From Comamonas sp. lk (GTDB lineage: Bacteria > Pseudomonadota > Gammaproteobacteria > Burkholderiales > Burkholderiaceae_C): 6,083 bases of DNA. The notes below the pieces were generated by a model. It was not told the DNA's origin. It did not search any database and saw only the letters and a program-made list of their open reading frames with translations. A program made the position numbers and the translations under genes. The stretch is from assembly GCA_945901215.1 (NCBI GenBank), contig CAMDKE010000178.1, positions 1 to 6,083 on the forward strand. Direction: 5' to 3'. This document shows, in pieces, positions 1-5,716 of the stretch (its first letter is position 1; each line of letters begins with the position of its first letter).

Positions 1-1064
1 GGGACAACCAGTTCGAAGGCGCAAAGGACATTTCTGCTGAGGCCATGGCCACGCCACGCGCCACGGACGGTAAAAAGCAACTGGTCACCAACCAGGCCTG
101 TTTTGGTTGCACCATTGCCTGTGGGCGCATCAGCAAGATGGACCAAGGCCACTTTACCGTTGCCAACAAGCCGCAGTACTGGGGTGCCTCCGGCGGCCTG
201 GAATACGAAGCGGCATGGGCATTGGGTGCTGCCAATGGCGTAAACGACCTCGAAGCGCTGCAATACGCCTCTATGCTGTGTAACGAGGAGGGCATCGACC
301 CCATTACCTTCGGGACCACCATAGGTGCGGTGATGGAGTTGTATGACATGGGCGTTCTGACCAAAGAACAGGTCGGCATCGAGGCCACCTTTGGCTCAGC
401 CAAGGCGCTGGCCTTCTTGGTCGAAGAAACTATTTACAGCCGCGGTTTTGGCAAGGAAATTGGCCAGGGCTCCAAGCGCCTGACTGCCAAATACGGCCAC
501 CCAGAGCTCAGCATGTCCAGCAAAGGCCAGGAGTTCCCGGCCTATGACGGGCGCGCGATCCAGGGCATTGGCCTGGCCTACGCCACGTCCAACCGGGGCG
601 GCTGCCATTTGCGTGGTTACACGATTGCTTCTGAAGTGTTGGGCATTCCGGTCAAAACCGATCCGCTTGAGCACGAAGGCAAGCCCGGCTTGGTCAAAGC
701 ATTCCAGGATGCAACGGCTGCATTTGACTCGTCTGGGCTGTGCATTTTCACCACCTTTGCCTGGGGCCTGGCCGACTTGGCACCCCAAATGCAAGCGGCT
801 ATTGGCGAGGAGTACACCACCGAAGAACTGGAAAAAATCGGCGAACGCATTTGGAACTTGGAGCGCGACTTCAACAACCGCGCAGGTTTCACGGCCAAAG
901 ACGACAGCCTGCCCCCGCGCTTGCTGACCGAAGCATGCAAAACAGGCCCTGCCACTGGCAAGGTAAATATGCTGGCCGAGATGATGCCCAAGTACTACGA
1001 GGCGCGCGGTTGGGACACTGAAGGTCGCCCCACGGCAGCGACCCGCGAACGACTGAGCTTGTAA
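1..1064 (+). CDS. aorB: Tungsten-containing aldehyde:ferredoxin oxidoreductase, catalytic subunit (5'-truncated by window edge)
   Basis: This is the C-terminal part of the large catalytic subunit, which oxidises aldehydes to carboxylic acids at a tungsten bis-pterin centre beside a [4Fe-4S] cluster. The frame is open from base 3, so the ATG at 45 is internal and the N-terminal domain lies upstream. Counting from that internal Met, CFGCTIAC supplies three cluster cysteines (C19, C22, C26), and DSSGLC (228-233) matches the family's D-x-x-G-L-C pterin-binding motif with the fourth cysteine. CNEEGID (79-85) is the equivalent of the first pterin motif, with Asn in place of the usual Asp. EFPAYDGR (163-170) and RGGCHLR (184-190) are conserved family blocks; His188 lies 45 residues before Cys233, close to the spacing I recall for the active-site His and last Cys of Pyrococcus furiosus AOR. 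It is followed after 10 bp by an FAD subunit gene, as in the AorABC enzyme of Aromatoleum, hence the symbol. About 354 codons are present, of roughly 600 expected. The family assignment is strong; the metal (W rather than Mo) is inferred from the family and the tup genes. Confidence 0.95.
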   Translation, partial: DNQFEGAKDISAEAMATPRATDGKKQLVTNQACFGCTIACGRISKMDQGHFTVANKPQYWGASGGLEYEAAWALGAANGVNDLEALQYASMLCNEEGIDPITFGTTIGAVMELYDMGVLTKEQVGIEATFGSAKALAFLVEETIYSRGFGKEIGQGSKRLTAKYGHPELSMSSKGQEFPAYDGRAIQGIGLAYATSNRGGCHLRGYTIASEVLGIPVKTDPLEHEGKPGLVKAFQDATAAFDSSGLCIFTTFAWGLADLAPQMQAAIGEEYTTEELEKIGERIWNLERDFNNRAGFTAKDDSLPPRLLTEACKTGPATGKVNMLAEMMPKYYEARGWDTEGRPTAATRERLSL

Positions 1065-1074
1065 GGTTGGCGCT

Positions 1075-2451
1075 ATGACGCACCATGTGATCCTGGGTGC
1101 TGGCCCAGCGGGCGTGATTGCCGCAGAAACTCTGCGCAAGCACGCGCCGCAAGACCGCATCACCATCGTCGGCGACGAGCCCGAGGCCGCGTACTCGCGC
1201 ATGGCCATTCCCTACTTGTTGATCGGCAAGGTGCCAGAGGCGGGAACCCATTTGCGCAAGAGCCCAAGCCACTTTGCGGACTTGTCCATCGGGATGGTGC
1301 ACGCACGAGCGCAGAGCGTGGATGTGACGCTCAAAACGGTCGCACTGAGCACCGGGGAGCACATGCAGTTCGATACCTTGCTGATCGCTACGGGCTCGCG
1401 TCCGATGCATCCGCCCATTGCCGGCATGGACAGCCCTGGCGTACACACCTGCTGGACCTTGGAGGACGCGCGCAAAATCATGGAACTGGCTCGGCCAGGT
1501 GCGCGGGTGCTGCAGATGGGTGCGGGGTTTATAGGCTGCATCATCATGGAAGCCTTGGCCGCGCGCGGCGTAAATTTGAGCGTAGTGGAAATGGGCGACC
1601 GCATGGTGCCGCGCATGATGGGGCCCACCGCAGGCGCCATGATTGCGCAGTGGTGCCAAGCCAAAGGCGTGCAGGTGTACACAGGAACCAAGGTGGAAGC
1701 CATTGAGGCTGGTGGCACAAGTCCTGGTTTGCTCCAGCGCTTGGGAAACCTTCTGGGAATGGGCGAGACTGAACCGGTGGCGGGCGAGCAGCCTTCTGCT
1801 TTGCGAGTGAAACTCTCCAACGGACAAACGGTGGAGGCGGACTTGGTCATCAGCGCCACGGGCGTCAAACCGTGCATAGACTTCCTTGACCATAGCGGCA
1901 TTCAGTGCAAACTGGGTGTTGTCACCGACTCGTATTTGCGCACCAGTGCCCCGGGCGTATTTGCCGCCGGCGATTGCGCCGAGGCCTTTGACTTGGTCAG
2001 TGGCACCACGGTGGTAAGCGCCATTCAGCCCAACGCAGCCGAGCAGGCGCGCATCGCTGCTATCAATATGCTGGACTTTGCGCACGGACGTGACGCCAGC
2101 GCCGAACTCAAACAGGTGCCACAAATCAACGTTTTGGATACCCTGGGTTTGATATCCACGAGTTTTGGTCAATGGCAAGGGGTTGCTGGCGGCGAGCATG
2201 TCGAGGTGACCGACCAAGCGGCTGCGCGCCACCTGAGCCTGCAATTCGATGGCGACGTGCTGGTGGGTTGCAACTCGGTGGGCTGGACTGAACATATCGG
2301 CGTGCTGCGGGGCTTGGTGGATTCCAAGGCGCATTTGGGGTCCTGGAAGGCAGCCTTGCAAAACGATCCGACCCAAATCGCCGCGGCGTATCTGGCCTGT
2401 GTTCAGGCCCAAGGCGAGTGGTCGGGTGCCCAAGACGCCCGTCGGCGTTAG
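1075..2451 (+). CDS. aorC: FAD-dependent pyridine nucleotide oxidoreductase, AOR electron-transfer subunit (AorC type)
   Basis: This 458-residue flavoprotein most likely passes electrons between the AOR complex and NAD(H). The N-terminal FAD-binding Rossmann motif GAGPAG is at residues 8-13, followed by YSRMAIPYLL at 40-49. The ATGSRP block is at 105-110. A second dinucleotide-binding motif, GAGFIG (149-154), is in the usual place for NAD(P)H, with the acidic strand end VVE near 170-172. FAAGDCAE at 296-303 is the FAD-contacting motif of two-domain reductases (NirB, rubredoxin reductase and CoA-disulfide reductase relatives). The stretch around 212-242 (LQRLGNLLGMGETEP) looks like an insertion compared with simple family members. 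No CxxC redox pair is visible next to the FAD site, so it is not of the thioredoxin reductase type. The ATG lies 10 bp after the aorB stop, with a weak AAGG ribosome site at 1063-1066. The pairing with AOR rests on gene order; alone it could be read as a generic FAD reductase. Confidence 0.88.
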   Translation: MTHHVILGAGPAGVIAAETLRKHAPQDRITIVGDEPEAAYSRMAIPYLLIGKVPEAGTHLRKSPSHFADLSIGMVHARAQSVDVTLKTVALSTGEHMQFDTLLIATGSRPMHPPIAGMDSPGVHTCWTLEDARKIMELARPGARVLQMGAGFIGCIIMEALAARGVNLSVVEMGDRMVPRMMGPTAGAMIAQWCQAKGVQVYTGTKVEAIEAGGTSPGLLQRLGNLLGMGETEPVAGEQPSALRVKLSNGQTVEADLVISATGVKPCIDFLDHSGIQCKLGVVTDSYLRTSAPGVFAAGDCAEAFDLVSGTTVVSAIQPNAAEQARIAAINMLDFAHGRDASAELKQVPQINVLDTLGLISTSFGQWQGVAGGEHVEVTDQAAARHLSLQFDGDVLVGCNSVGWTEHIGVLRGLVDSKAHLGSWKAALQNDPTQIAAAYLACVQAQGEWSGAQDARRR

Positions 2452-2460
2452 CATGCAAGA

Positions 2461-2715
2461 ATGAAGATAATTTTCAAGCTTTTTGCATCGCTGACAGAGT
2501 TTTTGCCCCAACAGGCGCGTTACACCAACGTCATCGAGATCGACGTCGAACCCGACGCGACCATTGCCCAAATCATTGAGCCCTTTGGCTTGCCGGAAAA
2601 AATGGTGCATTTGGTGCTGGTTAACGGCAGTTATGTGGCGCCCGAAGACCGCATGAGCAAGACACTCAAGGAAGGCGACGCGCTGGCAATCTGGCCTCCG
2701 ATCGCCGGTGGCTAG
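2461..2715 (+). CDS. aorD: MoaD/ThiS-family sulfur carrier protein with C-terminal Gly-Gly
   Basis: This 84-residue ubiquitin-fold protein ends in PPIAGG. The terminal Gly-Gly is the mark of MoaD/ThiS sulfur carriers, which are activated as a thiocarboxylate and donate sulfur to make the pterin dithiolene. It starts MKIIFKLFASLTEFLP, has the DATIAQIIEPFGLP block typical of the family helix (about 52-63 by eye), then HLVLVNG and a late EGDALAIWPP strand, matching MoaD layout and length. It follows the aorC stop by 9 bp. The ribosome site is weak (AAGA at 2457-2460 directly before the ATG), which suggests translation coupled to aorC. No MoaE or MoeB/HesA partner gene is in the window, so activation would need an enzyme encoded elsewhere. 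A dedicated role in W-cofactor synthesis is inferred from context; a housekeeping MoaD role is the alternative. Confidence 0.88.
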   Translation: MKIIFKLFASLTEFLPQQARYTNVIEIDVEPDATIAQIIEPFGLPEKMVHLVLVNGSYVAPEDRMSKTLKEGDALAIWPPIAGG

Positions 2716-2742
2716 ATCGCACGTTTGCGTTAACTTTAGCTA

Positions 2743-3042
2743 ATGCAGTCGTTTTACGAAGAACGTTTCGAGCGCGAAATGGGCTGTACCGAGGCCGACT
2801 GGCTGCGTTGGCTGCCCAACGCCATCGGCACGTTGCACTGGAAGCTACAGGGTCAAACGGCGGGTGTGCGCGTTGGCGACGGTGCCTTGGGCCTGAAATG
2901 GCAGGTGTTAGAACCCCGTACCATTGCTTTGGCACAGATTCCCCGCTTGTTGGTGCAGTTTCGCTTTGCGGGCGTGGACGAGCCCCTGCGTTACCAGTTC
3001 ATGAAGCGTTTTGACCTGTATATGCAGCGTGGTGGCGGCTGA
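2743..3042 (+). CDS. aorE: Conserved protein of unknown function at the end of the AOR operon (AorE type)
   Basis: This is a 99-residue soluble protein with no signal peptide, no membrane segment and no motif whose function I recognise. Its only cysteine is C15, in the phrase MGCTEADWLRWLPNAIG. The middle reads as alternating strands rich in aromatic and basic residues (LHWKLQG, LGLKWQVL, RTIALAQIPRLLVQFRF), which fits a small beta-rich domain. It ends with the helix-like RYQFMKRFDLYMQRGGG and a terminal Gly triplet; this resembles the tail of small proteins found with proteobacterial AOR genes, as far as I recall. The ATG is 27 bp after the aorD stop without a clear ribosome site. An internal ATG at 2779 (residue 13) is a possible alternative start, but it would remove the conserved-looking N-terminus. 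Position after a MoaD-like gene suggests a role in cofactor maturation, insertion or chaperoning. That is inference only. Confidence 0.75.
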   Translation: MQSFYEERFEREMGCTEADWLRWLPNAIGTLHWKLQGQTAGVRVGDGALGLKWQVLEPRTIALAQIPRLLVQFRFAGVDEPLRYQFMKRFDLYMQRGGG

Positions 3043-3063
3043 GTGCATTTGCGCTTCGCAGGC

Positions 3064-4182
3064 TCAAGTAGCATTCGTTTTGGGCTTTGTGAAGTCCCAC
3101 CAAGGCAGGACCCTACGTAAGGCTTGTACCTGGCCGCAGTGCTCTGGTACGTAGTCGCCCACCTGGCGCAGCGTGGTTTGCCACTCGGGGGTTTGCAATA
3201 GCGCCCGCAGCGCGGCGATGGCAGGTTCTTCAAGCGCCGATTTCAGGCAGACCAGGTGGTAGCTCTCTTGCACCAGTGGCACAAAGTCCAGTCCTTGCGC
3301 GTGGGCTGCGGCGGCAATGCCCAAGCCCACGTCGGCACTGGCGCTGGCAACTGCATGCGCTACGGCCGTGTGGCTGGGTTCGGTGCGCCCGTAGCCCAAA
3401 ATCTCAGTACTGGGCAGTCTCTGTTGGCTGAGCAGTTCGTCTAACACCACACGGGTGCCGGTGCCCAGCGCGCGGTTGACGAAGCGCGCCTGCGTGCGCT
3501 GCACATCGTGCAAGCTGCGCAGTGCCAGCGGATTGCCCGCTGCCACCATCAGACCTTGGGTTCGCACTGCGAAGCCAATGATTTTGTGCAAACCCGGTTT
3601 CAAGAGCGGCTTGTAGGTGCGCTCGGCCAGACTGCCCGGTGCGGGATGTTGCAGCGTGTGAAAGCCCGCCAGTGCGCAGCGGCCTTCGTTGAGCGCTCGT
3701 ATGGCGTCTACGCTGCCACAAAAACGGATATCCAGGTGCAATTGCCCAGCGCCGTCCAGGCCCCAGGCCAAGGCATGCTCGCGCAGGGCCGCAAGGCCGT
3801 CATCATGGCTGGCGTACAGCGTCAGCACGTGCGAATCTGCATCAAAAGCCACGGCAAAAGCGCGCTCCAGATCGGCTCGCAGGGCTTCGATTTGGGGGGC
3901 CAGCCGGGCCTGGGCCTGGCGCTCGGCCCACATCAATTTGGCCCCGAATTCACTCAGTCGCGCGGACTTGCCCTTGTCCCACACCAGCAACTCGTTACCC
4001 AGTTCGTCTTCCCAGCGCTTGAGTTCACCCCAGACATGGCGGTAGGACAAATTCAGCGTGCGCGCCGCAGCCGATATCGAGCCCCCTGTGGCCACCGCCT
4101 GGAGCAGATCGATCAAGGGGTTGCGCACCTGCGCGGGCGTGTTGTCGCGGCTCAGGGTGTAGTGAAATTGAAGCCTATGCAA
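3064..4182 (-). CDS. ModE-like HTH transcriptional regulator with PBP-like ligand-sensing domain
   Basis: This 372-residue one-component regulator has a ModE/LysR-like winged helix-turn-helix at about 22-95. PLIDLLQAV, GSISAAARTLNLSYRHVW and ELKRWEDELG are the typical ModE N-terminal blocks, and a coiled linker rich in Glu, Ala and Arg follows to about 112. Residues about 118-345 look like a type-2 periplasmic-binding-protein fold, as in the PBP-like domain attached to some molybdopterin proteins. Its marks are RFVNRALGTGTR (233-244), SHTAVAHAVASASADVGLGI and HLVCLKSAL. There are no TOBE (molbindin) domains, which classical ModE uses to bind molybdate. The short tail ends LPWWDF. Divergence from tupBCA across a tiny gap suggests control of tungstate uptake and of itself, and perhaps of the aor genes. 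The start is uncertain: TTG at 4182 has an in-frame stop 6 bp upstream and no clear ribosome site. A GTG at residue 19 (base 4128) is an alternative that keeps the whole HTH. The ligand is not shown by the sequence. Confidence 0.88.
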   Translation of the reverse strand: MHRLQFHYTLSRDNTPAQVRNPLIDLLQAVATGGSISAAARTLNLSYRHVWGELKRWEDELGNELLVWDKGKSARLSEFGAKLMWAERQAQARLAPQIEALRADLERAFAVAFDADSHVLTLYASHDDGLAALREHALAWGLDGAGQLHLDIRFCGSVDAIRALNEGRCALAGFHTLQHPAPGSLAERTYKPLLKPGLHKIIGFAVRTQGLMVAAGNPLALRSLHDVQRTQARFVNRALGTGTRVVLDELLSQQRLPSTEILGYGRTEPSHTAVAHAVASASADVGLGIAAAAHAQGLDFVPLVQESYHLVCLKSALEEPAIAALRALLQTPEWQTTLRQVGDYVPEHCGQVQALRRVLPWWDFTKPKTNAT

Positions 4183-4197
4183 AGTGTTTCATATGGT
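4168..4197 (+). promoter_or_regulatory. Candidate sigma-70 promoter for tupBCA
   Basis: TTGAAG at 4168-4173 and TATGGT at 4192-4197 are separated by 18 bp, each matching four of six bases of the -35 and -10 consensus. The -35 lies inside the start of the regulator gene on the other strand. Transcription would begin near 4203-4205. This would leave only about 8 nt before the GTG at 4212, but about 29 nt before the ATG at 4233. It was chosen by eye because it is the best-spaced pair in the short divergent region; a different promoter is possible. Confidence 0.35.
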
Positions 4198-4220
4198 CGG
4201 TTATCAGGGCCGTGGATACG
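4198..4220. promoter_or_regulatory. Candidate ModE-like operator between regulator and tupB
   Basis: CGGTTAT at 4198-4204 faces ATACG at 4216-4220 across 11 bp. This is an imperfect inverted repeat shaped like the CGTTAT-N12-ATAACG layout I recall for ModE sites upstream of E. coli modA. It lies immediately downstream of the candidate tupB -10, where a bound repressor would block transcription, and within the only space shared by the two divergent genes. The arms do not match perfectly, so this is a hypothesis. Confidence 0.3.
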
Positions 4221-4976
4221 ATACAGCAGTTTATGAGTTCATTCACCCAAAGCGCGCAGACCGCGCTGCATCTCCTCCTCTCTTTAGACCCGGCATTTTT
4301 AGCCATCGTCGGCCGCTCTTTGTCGGTCAGCGCCTGCGCTTGCGCGCTGGCTTGCAGCCTGGGGTTGGTGCTGGGCGCATGGCTGGGTCTGGCCCAGTTT
4401 GCCGGCCGCACGCTGGTGCTCACCCTGCTCAACACGGCGCTGGCCGTGCCGTCGGTAGTGGTCGGCTTGCTGGTGTATTTGCTGTTGTCGCGCTCCGGCC
4501 CCCTGGGCTTTTTGGGTTGGCTTTTCAGTTTCAAAGCCATGGTGTTGGCGCAGGCCATGCTGGTGTTGCCCGTGGTGATGGCGCTGACGCGCCAGACGGT
4601 GCAAGACGCCGAGCACCTGCATGGCGAGCAGCTGCGCTCTTTGGGCGCAGGCACCTTGTTGCGCAGCGCGCTACTGGCATGGGACGAGCGCCACGCTTTG
4701 CTGATGGTGGTGATCGCCGCCTTCGGGCGGGCCATATCCGAAGTGGGTGCGGTGATGATTGTGGGCGGCAATATTGAGGGATTTACCCGGGTGATGACGA
4801 CGGCCATTGCGCTGGAAACGTCCAAGGGCGACTTGCCGCTGGCGCTGGCGCTGGGCATGGTTTTGCTGGGCGTGGTGCTGCTACTCAACGCTTTGGTGGC
4901 CATGCTTAGGCGCTGGATTGGCAAGGAGGGGGGCGCCCGGCAACGTTTGGCCATGTCGGAGGGCGCGGCGCTATGA
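4212..4976 (+). CDS. tupB: Tungstate ABC transporter permease TupB
   Basis: This is the membrane subunit of a tungstate importer in the inner membrane. The 254-residue protein has about five hydrophobic segments: roughly 28-60, 67-93, 108-126, 162-186 and 208-232. The cytoplasmic coupling loop that docks on the ATPase reads FGRAISEVGAVMIVGGN (171-187), a form characteristic of TupB/WtpB-type permeases. The sequence is more TupB- than ModB-like, and the binding protein encoded downstream supports that. The GTG at 4212 opens the longest frame; the ATG at 4233 (residue 8, MSSFTQSAQ) is a good alternative and would leave the candidate operator outside the gene. Neither has a strong ribosome site. 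The end overlaps tupC by ATGA. Substrate preference for tungstate over molybdate is known for the family and was not read from this subunit. Confidence 0.9.
   Translation: MDTIQQFMSSFTQSAQTALHLLLSLDPAFLAIVGRSLSVSACACALACSLGLVLGAWLGLAQFAGRTLVLTLLNTALAVPSVVVGLLVYLLLSRSGPLGFLGWLFSFKAMVLAQAMLVLPVVMALTRQTVQDAEHLHGEQLRSLGAGTLLRSALLAWDERHALLMVVIAAFGRAISEVGAVMIVGGNIEGFTRVMTTAIALETSKGDLPLALALGMVLLGVVLLLNALVAMLRRWIGKEGGARQRLAMSEGAAL
4958..4963 (+). promoter_or_regulatory. Ribosome binding site of tupC inside the tupB end
   Basis: GGAGGG lies 9 nt before the tupC ATG at 4973, within the last codons of tupB. It supports that start and the ATGA-coupled reading of the two genes. Confidence 0.7.
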
Positions 4977-5716
4977 ATACATTGGTGCGAGTGGCGGACG
5001 CCAGCGTGGTGCTTGGTGCGGACGGACGCGGCCTTAGGGGCGGACAGGACAAGTACGTGCGCACGTTGAGCCACATCAGTCTGTGCCTCTTGCCCGGCGA
5101 ACGGGTGGCGGTGGTGGGCTCCAACGGCGCGGGAAAGAGCACCTTGCTGCGCCTGGTGCACGGCTTATTGGAAGTATGCGAGGGTTCGGTGGTGCGGGCG
5201 CCTGCCCTGCGCCAGGCTATGTTGTTTCAACGCCCCCATATGCTGCGTATGTCGGTCGGCAGCCACGTGGCATTGGGGCTTTGGCTGCGTGGCAAGCCCT
5301 GGGCACTGGCCAAGCGCCAGGCGCTCGATGTGCTCGAACAGCTGGGCTTGGGTTCCTTGGCCCCGCGCAAGGCCCAAACCCTGTCGGGCGGTCAGCAGCA
5401 GCGGGTGGCCATTGCGCGCGCCTGGGCGCTGGAGCCACAGTTGCTGCTGCTCGATGAGCCCACCGCCAGTCTGGACCCTTACGCTAAAGGCGAGGTGGAA
5501 AACTTGTTGCAGGCTTTTTGCCAGGCCCATGCCGAGGCAACCGTCGTGTTTGCCAGCCACAACCTGGGCCAGGTCAAGCGCATGGCCACGCGTGTCGTGT
5601 ACCTGGAGCGCGGCCGCTTGCTGGCCGATTTGCCGGTCGAGCAGTTTTTTGATCCCCTTGTCTTGCAGGCGCATTGCCCCAGCGCACACCATTTTCTTAA
5701 AGGAGAGTTGTTATGA
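4973..5716 (+). CDS. tupC: Tungstate ABC transporter ATP-binding protein TupC
   Basis: This cytoplasmic ATPase powers tungstate import through TupB. All nucleotide-binding motifs are intact in 247 residues: Walker A GSNGAGKST (49-57), Q-loop Gln at 86 (LFQRP), ABC signature LSGGQ (137-141), Walker B LLLLDEP (157-163) with catalytic Glu162, D-loop SLD (166-168) and switch His196. There is no C-terminal TOBE domain. The ModC-type molybdate ATPase carries one for regulation, so this is a short TupC-type protein. Unusually for a shortened ABC ATPase, the region before Walker A is about 48 residues and includes a Gly/Arg-rich stretch (GADGRGLRGGQDK). It overlaps tupB by ATGA at 4973-4976 and tupA by ATGA at 5713-5716, which fits coupled translation of the three subunits. 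Tungstate assignment comes from its partners; ATPase function is certain at family level. Confidence 0.92.
   Translation: MNTLVRVADASVVLGADGRGLRGGQDKYVRTLSHISLCLLPGERVAVVGSNGAGKSTLLRLVHGLLEVCEGSVVRAPALRQAMLFQRPHMLRMSVGSHVALGLWLRGKPWALAKRQALDVLEQLGLGSLAPRKAQTLSGGQQQRVAIARAWALEPQLLLLDEPTASLDPYAKGEVENLLQAFCQAHAEATVVFASHNLGQVKRMATRVVYLERGRLLADLPVEQFFDPLVLQAHCPSAHHFLKGELL
5699..5705 (+). promoter_or_regulatory. Ribosome binding site of tupA
   Basis: AAAGGAG lies 7 nt before the ATG at 5713 and is the strongest ribosome site in the window. It sits at the end of tupC and fixes the tupA start, in line with the higher amount of binding protein usually needed relative to permease and ATPase. Confidence 0.8.

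Noticed and set aside
45..1064. Treating the ATG at 45 as the real start of the AOR gene
   Set aside because: The frame is open back to base 3 with AOR-like sequence, and the product would lack the N-terminal domain.
889..2610. 573-codon open frame on the - strand opposite aorC and aorD
   Set aside because: It is a shadow of GC-rich coding on the + strand; the product is rich in His, Arg and Ala with no family blocks, and it lies opposite a clear FAD reductase. The same applies to the - strand frame at 396-1208.
3040..3066. Possible bidirectional terminator between the convergent aorE and regulator genes
   Set aside because: TGCG-CTT-CGCA (3050-3060) with outer TGAG/CTCA arms gives only two 4-bp stems with an uneven internal loop and no T-run. 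The outer arms are partly just the two stop codons.
4215..4224. Tandem direct repeat GATACGATAC near the tupB start
   Set aside because: Only two 5-bp units, expected by chance, and possibly in the tupB coding sequence; kept only as part of the operator candidate.
3508..4236. 242-codon + strand frame opposite the regulator
   Set aside because: Gln-rich product without motifs; the - strand gene carries a clear ModE-like HTH and sensor domain.
4175..5161. 328-codon open frame on the - strand opposite tupB and tupC
   Set aside because: Ser/Thr/Pro/Lys-rich nonsense-like product without motifs, antisense to two well-recognised transporter genes.
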